From the NCBI GenBank assembly GCA_959347315.1, contig OY365810.1, positions 28,014,924 through 28,078,923 of the forward strand: DNA of 64,000 bases. Direction: 5' to 3'. The notes under the pieces are model-generated. The model did not search any database and was not told where the DNA came from. It saw nothing but the letters and a program-made list of their open reading frames with translations. Position 1 is the stretch's first letter, and each line of letters opens with the position of its first letter. Below are positions 45,227-57,235 of this stretch, piece by piece. The DNA comes from Bimastos eiseni. Taxonomy: Eukaryota > Annelida > Clitellata > Crassiclitellata > Lumbricidae. A program made the position numbers and the translations under genes.

Positions 45227-47110
45227 CTACAATGATTTCATAAATTAGAAATAGTCTAAAGCAAGTAGCCAAATAAGTATCGACGCTGCTAGGTTTCAGG
45301 TCAGAGCTAAGGCTGCTGGATCTGCAGGATAAGAGCTAACCATGTGAGGAGGAGTTGTAGCCTGGTATGGGAGTCACGCGTAGTCGACATAGACTCTTCT
45401 GGAGGTAAATACTAATTATTCAGATTTAGTTAAAGTTATGTACTGTAGGCCTATAGAAGAGCCTCGAGTAGTTTTAGTCTAAATTTAGCATCATAATTGT
45501 ATTGTATTTTAACGTTACTGTAGTCTTTTATGCTGTAATTATCTGTACTGTTTTTGCGCTGTATTGAATTGCAGATTGAATTTTATTAGGCCTATAGCCT
45601 ATTTATAGGTCTACTCCTATCAAGGTAAACCTACCCATCTGCTAGGCTTTGTGTTTACATCCATTTGTATATTCAGTGTGATTCTTACTGCACCCGGAGT
45701 GATTTGCATGAGAGTAACCATCGACTGAGTTGAGGTTCCGCTTGATTCAACTATCTCGGATAATAATTTTATCTCCCGGTACAAACCACGCGGCCCGCCT
45801 GTTTATACAGGCCTACACGTAGGCAGCGATAGGCCTACACAGCAGCCTTAGGCTTGCGGGCCTGTATTGAAGAAATTTGTTTATAGGGGCCTAATAATAT
45901 TAACGTTCGTCGCTCATTATAACCGCGTCGTTGGTCTGCTGGCCTATAAATGCGTTCCGTTTGTAGACTGGAAATAAGTATATTACAGTCCATACATGCT
46001 GCTACCTTGACCAATGTTATTGTGCGAGAGGGCTTGCTATCTCTTGAAAGTCTCACGTTGACGAACATTGTAGGATAGGTATGTCATTACATCTGCTGTG
46101 CGTTCATTAGAATTTCGATTTACGTCGTTTTTCCACATTTATAAGCATCACATCACACTGAGACCGATGCGTTGGTCAGGTAAGTTGGGAAACACTGATT
46201 CATCGCATTCCACTGGTTCTTTGCTTCATATAATCGGACCTGCTTTTTTTTACCATCGTGTACTATGCGTCGATTCATTTCTGCCTTCAATCAGTTCCGG
46301 TCTTTTTTGGGAAGGGGGGGGGACGTGAGAGGGTGAGGTCGGGAGCCGCTCTGGGGAGCCGAGCGATTTGGTAATAATTATAGACTTTACATGTTTTAGA
46401 CATTTTCTCATCTTTTAAGGGGTCTTCCTGAAGAACCATGCACAAGGGCACCAAGAAGGCTAAGAACGCCTCAGAGGGCGACAAGGAGGCAGAGAGCTCC
46501 CCAGAGGGAGCCAGAGAGGTTAGAAACTTCCCCGGAGGGAGTCAGAGAGATAACACTTCGACGATTTGAACTTTTTTATTCGCCGAAAGGCTGCTTAATC
46601 GTGTACAAAGGTGCGCATAGTACAGCAGATCGTTTATCTGGTAACGTAAAGTAAGATAATTAATTAATCACTCTCTGTGGTACCGTATACTGCCGCTTTA
46701 TGCCATAACAAAGAAACTCGGCACGATGTTTTAAAACCAGAAAATTTTAGAAATCGTTTCTGCAATTCGTTAACCAGATTTTCCTATGGATTTATATGTC
46801 ACTTTTCAGTTCACCTCTCAATGTATACTTATATATACAATCGCATTTTTGTTTGTCGCACGGACAATTGTTCGTGTTTTACGCTAACGGTAATATTTTT
46901 CACGATTAGATCTCTGCTTATCACAATGGTCCTGTTTTGTGTCCTACGTAATTTGCTGTCTATCAACACGATAATATCGTGGTGGTATGTGATGTCTTAT
47001 TGCATATAATGGGCTCTATTTATTATATATATTGGGTCCAATAATATTATGTGCAATGTAAAATATATCACATAATGTGTTGCATTTTTTATCTAAGGAT
47101 GTTAATACAT
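45227..47110. other. Intergenic sequence with a small 30-bp repeat
   Basis: At 46460-46555 a ~30-base unit containing CTCAGAGGG or CCAGAGGGAGCCAGAGAGG repeats about three times inside a 43-codon ORF (46438-46569) of doubtful meaning. Otherwise nothing recognised. Confidence 0.4.
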
Positions 47111-47112
47111 CA

Positions 47113-47113
<1 letters not shown>

Positions 47114-47196
<83 letters not shown>
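47114..47196. repeat. (ATT)n microsatellite
   Basis: About 27 pure ATT units without any attached retrotransposon fragment, which makes it a useful empty-site comparison for the RLE family. Confidence 0.98.
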
Positions 47197-47198
<2 letters not shown>

Positions 47199-47764
47199 TG
47201 ATAAATCATGCAGTGGGTGACTCATCACATATTGTGATGTATTTATAATAACACAGATATAATACATCAGTTGCTATTGGTAAACACGTTGCTGTTGGTC
47301 AATGCATACCATCAGCCTCAACCGAAAACAAAGTAGATTTTTTACGTATGATAATGAATCATGTTTGAGGCTGTCATGTCAACGCATAACTTATGCAGAT
47401 AAAGCAAACAGACGAAAACAGATATTTTACCAATTTGCTTAATTACAACATCAGTGAAAAACATTCGTTAAATTCTGCACCTGCAGAATGTGTAGATAGG
47501 AATACAAATGCATTCTACGCGTCTAGACATTCGTCGGTTCAACTATAATTGACGTCCCATTCACACACGAATACAGGTGTTTGTACCAGTACGTGTGCAC
47601 CTTATTCAACATGGCAATATATTTTAACGTTGTGTTAGAATGCACATGTTTACACATATGCGATGCATATATGCAAGCATGTTTTATATAGCCTATATAT
47701 ATATATATATTTCTATATATGCATACATGTAAGCATAATATGCGTGCGCATGTGTGACGCTGCT

Positions 47765-47845
47765 GCATGTATGTATGTATGTATGTATGTATGTATGTAT
47801 GTATGTATGTATGTATTTATGTACGTGCGTATGTATGTATGTAAT
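47765..47845. repeat. (GTAT)n microsatellite
   Basis: ATGTATGTATGT array followed by degenerate units. Confidence 0.95.
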
Positions 47846-48234
47846 AGAATGTATCTGTGTTTCTACGTAAGTACGTATCTATGCATGCATATATGGTTGA
47901 CGTTGAGGCGATAACAGGTAGGCCTGTATTGATCATTTCTCGAACAATTCCCTACTATGCAATTCTTCACCTGTCGTCGCACGGCTCCCCCTCTCTCTAA
48001 TCATTAAGGCATTATCCTCCAATGGTCGCCGTCCGGATAATTGATTTTCTTCGCCACTGTCCGTCATTTCGACCAAAGCAGCAGAAGCCACAGCACACTA
48101 CATAACATTCAGACGCTTCTTCCTTGCAACGATTGCATGCCGCGATTGGAGACGAGCGCACCTGAGCTGTTGCCAGGAAGCCATTTCATCGATACTACAC
48201 GGGGATGTAAACAATGCCGATTTAGACACCAATG

Positions 48235-48339
48235 TTACCCGATTGGGTAGAGCGGTCGGCCGGTAACGCTCAGTATGCGCCGGGTGAGCGGGTTCGACCC
48301 TCGTCCGAGGCGTCACTGTGTAAGGGCCTTGAGCAAGTC
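48235..48339 (+). mobile_element. tRNA-type SINE head
   Basis: A box TTGGGTAGAGCGG and B box GGGTTCGACCC on + at tRNA-like spacing, then CGTCACTGTGTAAGGGCCTT and a TGAGCAAGTCCTTG block. It abuts the 3' end of a minus-strand LINE (48340-49070). The two may be independent insertions or share a common tail. Confidence 0.55.
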
Positions 48340-49070
48340 CTTGTAATGTAATGTAAATCCTCGAAAATTTCTCAGCGCCCACAAAAGCCACGTCAGGGAG
48401 ACCAGCTTATTCACCGGCGTTATGCCAAATCAAGTCCGCAATAGCCAATCCTCTCGTTTCCTTTCGGTGCCGTGTCGAAATCCAGGGAGTCAAGCCGAGG
48501 AGACAGCATGGTGCTACGGTGGTAGTCGGTGATGAGGGTGGTCATGTGGTGGCACAGGAGTAGAATCTGGATAGGACACATGGAAAAGTTCGGTTTTTGG
48601 CTGTGAATGGAAAGTAGCAGGGGATAATGAAAGCGGAGGAGAGGTTGTATTTGGAGTTGAAATGTGGGGATGGGCAAACCGGCAGAGTTCTTTTGGGAGT
48701 CCGTTCCAAAGTGCTGATGCAGCATAGACTAAGGAGCGGTTGCGGAATTTCTGAGACGATGAGACTGGAGGTCGAGATAGAGAAAGATATGACGATGAGC
48801 GAGTTGATCCGGGCGGTTGGATTGTAAGGAGTTGACGAATGTAAGAGGGTTGAGAGGTTTGAAGTGCGCTGTATGTGATAGATACAATTTTGTAGTGGAT
48901 GCGTTGAGGCACTTTTAGCCAATGAAGTGATTTTAAGACAGAGGTTATATGATGGTGTTTTTAGTGACTGCGCGGGCAAGAGCATTCTGAATTGTTTGTA
49001 GGCGTCTTATTTGTGAGGAATCAATGTTGTGAAGGAGACACAATTGCTCTGCAGTACAATTGCAATTGCG
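48340..49070 (-). pseudogene. CR1/L2-like LINE, 3' part
   Basis: The minus strand encodes RRLQTIQNALARAVTK, then after frame changes SLHWLKVPQRIHYKIVSITY, YIRQLL, RSSSYLSL and RSLVYAASALWNGLPKELC, the conserved C-terminal end of CR1/L2-type reverse transcriptases. The 3' UTR follows, with CGCCGGTGAATAAGCTGG and a final GGGCGCTGAGAAATTTT. At least one frameshift; inactive. Fragments of the same family are at 14.5-14.8 and 16.54-16.60 kb. Confidence 0.75.
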
Positions 49071-49259
49071 CCATCGAGGCGTGTGTGCCCTTCTGACCAT
49101 AAAATTTTGGAAGAAGGGCAAAATCAGATTTCAGTTGTATAAAATGCACGTCGTGTTGGGGCATGTTACCATTTTACTAATTAAGCATAGTGGACCCCCA
49201 GGACCCTTATAATGGCTATGCGAATTATGTGGGTTAGAGAATGTCACCGCTGATTATTC

Positions 49260-49508
49260 TTGACCTCCAGAGGTTCGCTGTACATCAATGATTATGCTGC
49301 GTGGTCTGTGTTTTGCGGTAGAGGTCTTGGCCTTGAATTTCGGACTCGCATGTTGATTAGAAATTTAGCTGAAAATGAGAATCTGTTCAGTAATCCAACG
49401 TTTCAGATTCATTCCTTACAAACTTCTGACGGGAATTTGTCACAGTGCAAAAGAAGTAATGCTGACGATATCTTATGTTTTCGTTCATGGGTTTGCTATA
49501 GTTCGTGA
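49260..49508 (+). pseudogene. Possible OTU/vertnin-like fragment
   Basis: The 82-codon + frame contains SVFCGRGLGLEFRTRMLIRN followed by LAENENLF. It resembles the S..LCG...LALELRVRT....N...Y stretch of OTU/vertnin-like proteins often found in mobile-element-linked genes. The upstream catalytic DGNC part is not visible. This rests on one short motif and could be chance. Confidence 0.25.
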
Positions 49509-51100
49509 GCGCCCGTAGTAGTCTGAGACTAGTCCCATGAGTAGTTTGCTCGTTGGGAAAAAACAGATGCACTGGTCACAATGCAAAAGTAATGTTTGCT
49601 ATATATATATAATATATATATATAATATATATATATCTTGTCAGTGCCTCAAAACAGTTCTTTTCTTCTGTGATACAATGAAATACCATGCAGTCAGTTT
49701 AACAAAGAATATCGCGCAGGGTCTGTAATGAAATTTAATGTGAGGCCAAAACGAACAGCTGAATTGGATGTCACAAGCTTTTGTGTCTATTCGGACCATT
49801 ATTATTGGGTGGCAGCCATAGAAAGAGCTCCAAAGGATTGTCGCAGGTCACCCGTGACTAAAGAAACATTGGTACTATGCCCATGCCAAGGACAAGATGG
49901 TCTTTCAACCCATCTTATTCTTCGCTCCTTGAAGCTGACTTGCAAGATTATCTCTGACCATTTTGGTCAATATTACCTCCCTTTGTCTCCTAATGTATAG
50001 GTCTAGAATTTCTTGGGCCTATATAAGAATCTTCCATGCAAATGTGCTGCACTATTCGGACTCTGACCTTTCACGGACTACTCTTTGGGCAACCCAAATT
50101 ATCTGATACCCTGACTTTCGAGTGGCGTTATAGAAGTTTGGAGATTAGGATTCGTATCTTTTGAAAGGCCATTTAGCATACCATACTTGGCGCATGTGTC
50201 ATACACGTCATACGATGACCATATGCTTTGTTCTAGGTCTCTGATTATGCGACTCATTTGCATGCGGTGTACACGAAAGGCCTACCAATGCTCTGCATTC
50301 TTCAACAACTCCCGTCATCTCTCAACTATACACGCGCACTGCATACATTTACTTCATATGCAGGAATACAGATAAATCAACATCATACACGCATGTGAGC
50401 TTTATTGCAATGCTAACGTCAAATTGAATAAAATATATTGCCTGTGTACCTTTTTATGACAAGCAAACTGTAGACCTATCGGCTACAGGTAAATACAAGT
50501 AGGCATATGCAGCGTCTGAAAATAAGATCTAAACGTATATATATATACATGTATATTGTATATAGGCCAAATATGTACATTTGAGGCGTGAGTATAAGCC
50601 AGTCTGCTATGCGGCTTGTATGCTTAAGCACCCAGCGAGTTTCAGCCGTGCAACGACTATAGGTCTCTGTCGTTAGATGATAACGTTACACTTGTGAAAA
50701 CCAGATAAACATCTACAACACAGAAACTCGTAAAGCGTGACCGCTTTAATTGCGGCCTAAAAATGTATTAGATTGCGTTTTTCTACTTGACCTTCTCAGT
50801 CTGGTCTCATGTATCTCCCTCTGAGCATAAATTATGCGTGTCTTACTCTACACGATCCACACAACTCCATGCGTTTTGTCTGAGACAACATGGTCTCTTA
50901 ATTCAAACGACAGCGAAGGATCTCACCCAATGAAAGATGAGCAAAGTCGAGGCCTTTGTGATAGTTATGTTCCTTCTGTGCTCCATTCTGTCAGCGTCTA
51001 GTCTCTGTCTTAATCTGCGTCTGTCTTCGTGCTTTGCGATAAACAGTAATCACTCTGTTCATCCTTGTTCTCCTCCCTCTCTTCCTCTCGCTTCCCCTGG
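49509..51100. other. Intergenic sequence
   Basis: TA run at 49601-49636. The 90-codon ORF at 49728-50000 has no recognised domain. Nothing else seen. Confidence 0.4.
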
Positions 51101-51102
51101 TG

Positions 51103-51376
51103 ACCATAACATAGCATAACACAACATAACACAACATAACATAACAAAACATAACATAAACATAACATAACATAACAAAACGCAACACAACATAACATAA
51201 CGTAATACAACCTAGCACAACATAACATAACACAATTTAAGATCACATAACGTAACATAACATAACGTAACGTAACATAGCACAACATGACATAATATAA
51301 CATAACACAACATAACATAACACAATATAACGTAACATAACGTAACATAATATAACAAAGCATAACCTAACATAAC
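51103..51376. repeat. (ATAAC)n pentanucleotide array
   Basis: About 55 copies of CATAA/CACAA/CGTAA units. The Cys/Tyr/Val-rich minus ORFs are artefacts. Confidence 0.97.
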
Positions 51377-52870
51377 TTGTATTATAGTGATTCAGAAGTT
51401 CGTCTCTGTGTAAGAATCACTCCTTTTTCTTCTTTTGTTTTCTCATTACTTCTTTCTTATACAAATTTCTTCAGTCTCTCCTTGAATGTCTTGACTGAGT
51501 CTACTGCAACAGTCTCTTCATCTAAATCGTTCCGTGCGTTTACCACCCTAGAGCCATCAAATATTTGCATCCATGCACCACCCGGTTTGTTATATATCTC
51601 TATGGCTGATGTGCATGATTTTATAGGCGAGGCTAACAATCGCAGCAGCATTTGCTTAGAATCTTTCATTCAATCATCTTGAATTACGCCAGTCACGCTT
51701 AATTGTCGCTCATAATATTATGTGCATCTAGGGCCCAGGGTATATAGCGTGCAAAGGGAATTCGATACTTTCAAAGAGCAAGGTACTTTGGGCTTCAAAC
51801 GTTCATAAATGTTGTAAAACTAAGCAGAAGCGGTCGAGGATGTTATTACAAATCTGGACCTTGAGCTGAGACATTGCTATACGCTAACAAGACTCTTGCG
51901 GCTGATCATGTGAGCTATCTAATACCGCTATTACAGGCTTCATAAGTTACAATGTCATAAATTGGATGAACTTTAAAATAATTCATATTCGGCAATTTTC
52001 CTTTTTATTTACAACTTGCAATTACATATACATCTTGTGATTATATGTACAGTCGATCTTGATATTACATTTACATCTTGATAATACTTATGAATCCTAA
52101 TATCGCATTCACATATCTTGCTATGACTTTTACGGCCTGCTATTACATTTGCATTTTGCTATTACTCTATCATCTTGCTATTATATACGTCGTTCTTGTT
52201 TTGGTCCCTTTCAAGTGTCCAATATTTTTGTGTCGGCAGCTATAACAATGGCAACTGATTTTAAGCTGCCTTCAAATTGGTAGTGCTACTTTACATCGGC
52301 ACTTGTGTAGCCTGTGGGCTTCAATTATTATAGGCTACACTAGCCTACTATACCGTTATAAAATAGGCTAACATCACAATAGTAAGCCTGTAGATAAAGA
52401 GACAGGCTGCACTTGTGCGTGTAATTATAGACTATAGCTTGACGAAAGGCTACAATAACATGACTCAAAGAAATGCTAAAATTATAACTATAGACCAATA
52501 GTTCAAAAACAAGTTATATTTAATTATAATTAAGCTGAAGACATAAAATATTTCATACATTTGTATAAGACTTCAAACTGTATTCTTAGGGGCGCCACGG
52601 CGTGTAATCACCGATTAAACCCGGCTTCACAGTTTTTTTTAGCATATATTAACCAAGGTTGTGTCGGGAGAGCTCCTGCAAAGCATATAACTTGAAGGGT
52701 GCTATATAAATCTTTGCAATCAATGTATGTCTCGTTTTGTCTTTGGTTCTTGTATCAGACGTTATTTAAGTGTAAAATATTATCAAAATCTTCGGAATTA
52801 TGTGCAAGAGAACGAAGTTCCGTATCGACTTTCCGTCAGTTGCACTACTGCTATTGTTGCTATAGGGTGA
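51377..52870. other. Intergenic sequence
   Basis: The + and - ORFs at 51377-51682 overlap each other with no domain. A GGTGCTATATAAA LINE/SINE-tail motif is at 52699. Confidence 0.4.
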
Positions 52871-52915
52871 CCAGGGCCATTTTAAGGTCGTCGTAGGCCC
52901 TAGGCACTCTTTCAT
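52870..52915. mobile_element. hAT-like terminal sequence
   Basis: CAGGGCCATTTTAAGG followed by GTAGGCCCTAGGCA resembles ends of hAT elements. It may be the outer end of the degraded hAT element whose transposase lies at 53657-54225; the opposite end was not found. Confidence 0.4.
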
Positions 52916-53380
52916 ATACCTCAACTACTGCTCTTGCATAGAACATTAAACATGTAAATCTAAGCACACACATTCACATTATTTTCATGTTATGACTGGT
53001 TTTTATGCAGGTTAATGAATTCCGTCTGTAATGACTCTGGTAGTTCGCTTTGTTCTTCCATAGCATTATACATCAGGGCTAAATTCTGCAGAAAAGTCAA
53101 CGCTCATAGCATTGCTGTCAAACCTTTAAACCGGGCTCTATTTTCCATCTTAACTGCCATTATGTGATGCCTACGAAAAGTGAGCAAACAGAGCTCCATA
53201 GCTGGTTCAGACGGTACGCACAGCGCCAAAGCTGGATGCCACCAATCGCATATCTAAAACCCGCCCAATTTTTGACAGCTCAATTCCTAGATCTGCCGCA
53301 CAGTTTTCTATGCTTCATCTGTTTTTTGGAGAAACACTATACATTGTGTACAGTTTCTGCGTGATTAAGTTGATTAATTT

Positions 53381-53608
53381 CAGGGCCGTACGGAGCTATA
53401 ATTGCGCCCTGTGTCTAGCATCAATTTGGCGCCCCCACACTTTGAAAATAGTATTTGCACCCTGCGCCTAGCATCAATCTTGCGCCCCCACATTTTGAAA
53501 ATAGTGCATTTTATGGAATAATAAGTTATTCCAACCTGAAATGTGCGCTCTTTCCACGTTTGCGCCCTGTGCCAAGGCTTCGCTGGCCCCTCCCTCAGTA
53601 CGGCCCTG
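53381..53608. mobile_element. hAT-like MITE
   Basis: The left end CAGGGCCGTACGGAG and right end CTCAGTACGGCCCTG are inverted repeats with one mismatch, and the complementarity extends outward over AATTT. The interior has two tandem ~65-base copies of a GCGCC...CTAGCATCAAT...GAAAATAGT block. A clean 8-bp duplication is not visible, so the insertion is old or the borders are slightly off. Confidence 0.6.
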
Positions 53609-53656
53609 AAATTTAATTTCAGTAGTCATACAAGCTTTCAAAGCATCATTAACTGA

Positions 53657-54225
53657 TTACTCTAGGCGATGGTTGAAGCAATGCCAACCAATCAAACTAG
53701 GGAACCGAAGCGCAAGCTTAGCATAAACACCAGCATTTTTATCAAGCATTATAGATGCACCATCAGTAGCCAGTCCGAACCAGTATTCAAACAAAATGTC
53801 GTAAGTTAACCCATGTCCACGCAAGCATTTCATCAATGCACGCCCTGTTTCATCTGCAGTGAGGCCAGACAGCTCTATCAGATCGAGAAAGATTGTGAGA
53901 GGCTCAGACCTGTCAGCAACGCAGCCTAGTAAGTACACAATCATGCACGATTTTTTACTTACACTTATGCTCTCATTAATTAAAATTGAAAATGGTAAAT
54001 TTTCTGTATGATAGACTTAATTAATTCTGACTGCATTTCATCTGCTATGTGCGAAACAATGTCAGTAGCAACTACATTACTGTGTAGCGTATACGTCCTG
54101 CCTTAATACCTGTAATTTAATTTCCTGTAGCTCTATCTAATCGGGATGATCAAGGAAAGGACGATTCTTCTTTGAAATATAGCAAACAGTTAACTTAGCA
54201 GGTCGGGCAAATGACCTCCATTTTA
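53657..54225 (-). pseudogene. hAT transposase remnant (KIAA1586/ZNF862-like)
   Basis: Reading on minus: KLTVCYISKKNRPFLDHPD then a stop, IELQEI, a frame change to LHSNVVATDIVSHIADEM, another frame change to LPFSILINESISVSKKSCMI, then a 95-codon clean frame (53657-53944) with GRALMKCLRGHGL, FGLATDGASIML and GWHCFNHRLE before a stop. These are the conserved blocks of domesticated and active hAT transposases of the KIAA1586-like group. It is degraded by one stop and at least two frameshifts. Confidence 0.8.
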
Positions 54226-55339
54226 AATTACTGTCAACAAAATGTGTTAATGTTCGTAGATTATGTTGCAGTATATAAACTGAGTAACTTACCTTCTAGT
54301 ATTATGACGTTTGACTGCTTACTAGCTTCATTTCAGGAATTTTTCTATGGCTCGTTAACTAATAATAAGAAAATAGTTCTCACAGGTACCTTATAGAATG
54401 GTTAAACTACCTGGCTTTACGGTGGATAGATTAGTCAGTGCTCAGTTTCAAGAGAACGTGCGTTTAAAACAGTAACTGAACTTATTGTACCTCATTCCCG
54501 GACTGCCTTCTCAGTGGTTGGCTGACCTGGTTGGTTTTGGGACAGGGAATGGGCGCCCTATACGATGCTTAGTCATAGATTGTCACTCCATGCACTCAGT
54601 GTCAATTATAGACTATTTGTTTATAGCTTAGACATTTGCGTGTATATATATATCGTCTTGACCACGCGAGAAAGAAGACTGACCACTCGCCTTTGTATGC
54701 CGAGGTTAAGTAAAAAGAGGTCGTTGGCACTTCATGTCCATGGTCGCAATCAAAGGTTAGCTTATAATGCGTTTGGGAACTGCTATTCCCAGTATTCCGC
54801 TACATTTTTCATTACTTGACTATTGGTTGTCGGCTACAATGGAATACAATATTAGCTTAATTCACCAAAAGCTTTTCAAGCTGACATAGTCGCAACCTAC
54901 ATTCATAGTCTATAGTCACTTTAGTCTAACCATTGTAAGGAAAAGGATCCATAGTGACCCCACTGGGCATTTTATTGTGGACTATAAAACATGTGTTGTT
55001 GTTGAGGAGGCGAGGTATGAAATTGTTGTTGTCCTTCAGCGGGAGTTTATGGCCATAGGCAATCTGGCACGTGCCACAAACAGTGCTTGTTGCTTTTCTT
55101 TCAGGGAGTTTATCAAACGCCCTGGTTTGGCTAGGATTCAGCTATCAGCTATTTCAGCGATTTACTCCAAATCATGAAGGAATCCTTCCGTGTCAACCCA
55201 TTCAGCAACCGTTCCATCCTAACCCGGTTCCTGGCATTGCTGAACCCCCACAAGGCATGGATTGGCATTTAATGCACGAGCGACGAAGCCGTTGTGATTT
55301 TGCTGCTTCCTGTGTTGCTAAGAAGGGCAAATCATGGGA
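54226..55339. other. Intergenic sequence
   Basis: A 93-codon ORF (55071-55352) leads into the dispersed repeat at 55340 and may be part of it, but has no recognised domain. Confidence 0.4.
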
Positions 55340-55450
55340 TCGCAGTCACTAACTCCTTTACTGCTTGCACTCAGGCAGTGCCAGTCCCAGGCCTGGATAA
55401 AGGAGAAGGGCGACGCTGATGATCTTTGTTGTCACGCAGTGTCGTTAAAA
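55340..55450 (+). mobile_element. Dispersed repeat, copy 2 (partner at 43236-43360)
   Basis: Contains CAGGCAGTGCCAGTCCCAGG, CTGGATAAAGGAG and GGGCGACGCTGATGATCT, matching the 43-kb copy in the same order and orientation. Confidence 0.45.
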
Positions 55451-57060
55451 TAAACTACTTTCGCAGTTACTGTTTTATTACAGATCGCGGTCACTATTGG
55501 GTGCATGCATAGATTGCGACGATGTAACGAACAGTGAGGTCAACTAGTTCAAACCCGGTAGCATTTGTTTCTGGTGTACATCCACGCAACTTCAGGCGAA
55601 ATGGTGCAAACTCAGCCTCCCATACTTTCTGGATAGTTAATGAGTCATAAAGCTTCATGTTGCGCCGTTATCTTTGCTTGTATCACGCTGACATGCGATG
55701 CTATGATTCTTGGACGATCTGTGGACACTGCTGAGTATCTGCAGAGGCGTATGTACACACAAGGATGCCTTCACCTCGAAAGAGCCTCTTCGACGTAAGC
55801 ATTCGAGTAGATATCATGACTCCAAGCTCAGCGATGGGGAGCTCTTGTGAAACATCCATTATAGAAAGTCTGTCTAATTATTGCTCCCCATTTGTATACA
55901 ACAAGTGCGCATGCATCCTAATATCATTGCAGATAGGTCTACAGTCAAACTACTCGCGGCTCTATATTTAGCCAGAGGCTCACGCAAGATGCACAGACAG
56001 TACTACTACTACTACAATAGAGCCCACTAGCATATAGAGTAGCCAGCCACCGTGCCAGAGTATGCATGCACAGCAGACTGTATTGGCATACAGAGGTAAC
56101 ATTGTTTAGGTCTCCGATAAACTGCTGACTTTATACAAGTGAAGCATCGATGCAGACAAGTTCGAGGCGTTGCTCGACGGCTTGTAAGTGCGCGTAAAGT
56201 TACGTGTAAGACGAAACTATGTAAACAGTAAGTCGTAATCGTCTCTTGTCGAAGTTTGTTTTGAGGTTGAACTCCGCAGGGAGACTGTAAACATAGGAGA
56301 CCTGCGCGTGACGTTTCAAAAATTTTATCTGCTGAAAGGCATATGGGTGACTATTATGGGGCGGTATTGTCATCCGGTTGTCTGTTTGTCTAGTCAGATC
56401 TTTCTAGAATAAACAAAATAACAGTGCGTTCAATCGGTTATAATTATGAATACATCGTGTCAACTAGGTTGAAGAGGCGTCGTCCTTGATTACGATTTGG
56501 GAACTACAGCGCTAAGCTGCTTTATGGGCGTCACCCAAGTAATGCAAGCTGTAGTTAAATGCTTTGCTTAGAGTTAGACTATCGTCACCGGATGATCGAA
56601 TGAAGAGAGATGAAATCTGATCCCACGATGTGCTCCCTGACAGAGACACTTTGTGTTTCACAACTAGTCTGACAATTCATATTAGGCCACATTGCTTTTG
56701 AGGGACACTGACACACAGAGAGACAGATATACAGACAGACAGACGGACGGACATTCATGTATACATCGGTGCGCACACGAAGTCTAGGCATCAGGCAAAC
56801 GGAGTGAGGCGACGGAGGTCTTGTTCAGTGGCTGTTATGCATTATGGACTTCTAACTTCTTGACTGATTGATGATACAAAGCTTTCACAGCGAATAGCAG
56901 AGGTTTACACGACAATATCAGATGCCCTGGAGTATAGGCTGATGCAAACAATATTTAAGATGTAGGTCGGTAAACATGTGAAATGTAATGTTAGCGAAGA
57001 TAATGAACGTATATTGGAATATGTAGAACAAATTAATACCACACAAGCTCATGCATGTGT
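55451..57060. other. Intergenic sequence
   Basis: No gene recognised. Confidence 0.45.
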
Positions 57061-57235
57061 GTATGTTATGCATATATATATATATATATTCTATTACATT
57101 TACGGATTTATAAAACGCCTCTCCCAGTACAACCTAATCAGAGTCGCATATATATATATATAAATAAATTATATATATATATATATGTATATATTTATAT
57201 ACATATTTATATATATATTTATATATATATATCGG
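57061..57235. repeat. (TA)n/TATATTTA arrays
   Basis: Several TATATATA runs, the last with a TATATTTATATA substructure. Confidence 0.9.

Noticed and set aside
46438..46569. 43-codon Lys/Glu-rich ORF
   Set aside because: Mostly a three-copy ~30-bp repeat with no supporting features.
51010..51363. 117-codon Cys/Tyr/Val-rich minus ORF
   Set aside because: Reading of the ATAAC pentanucleotide array.
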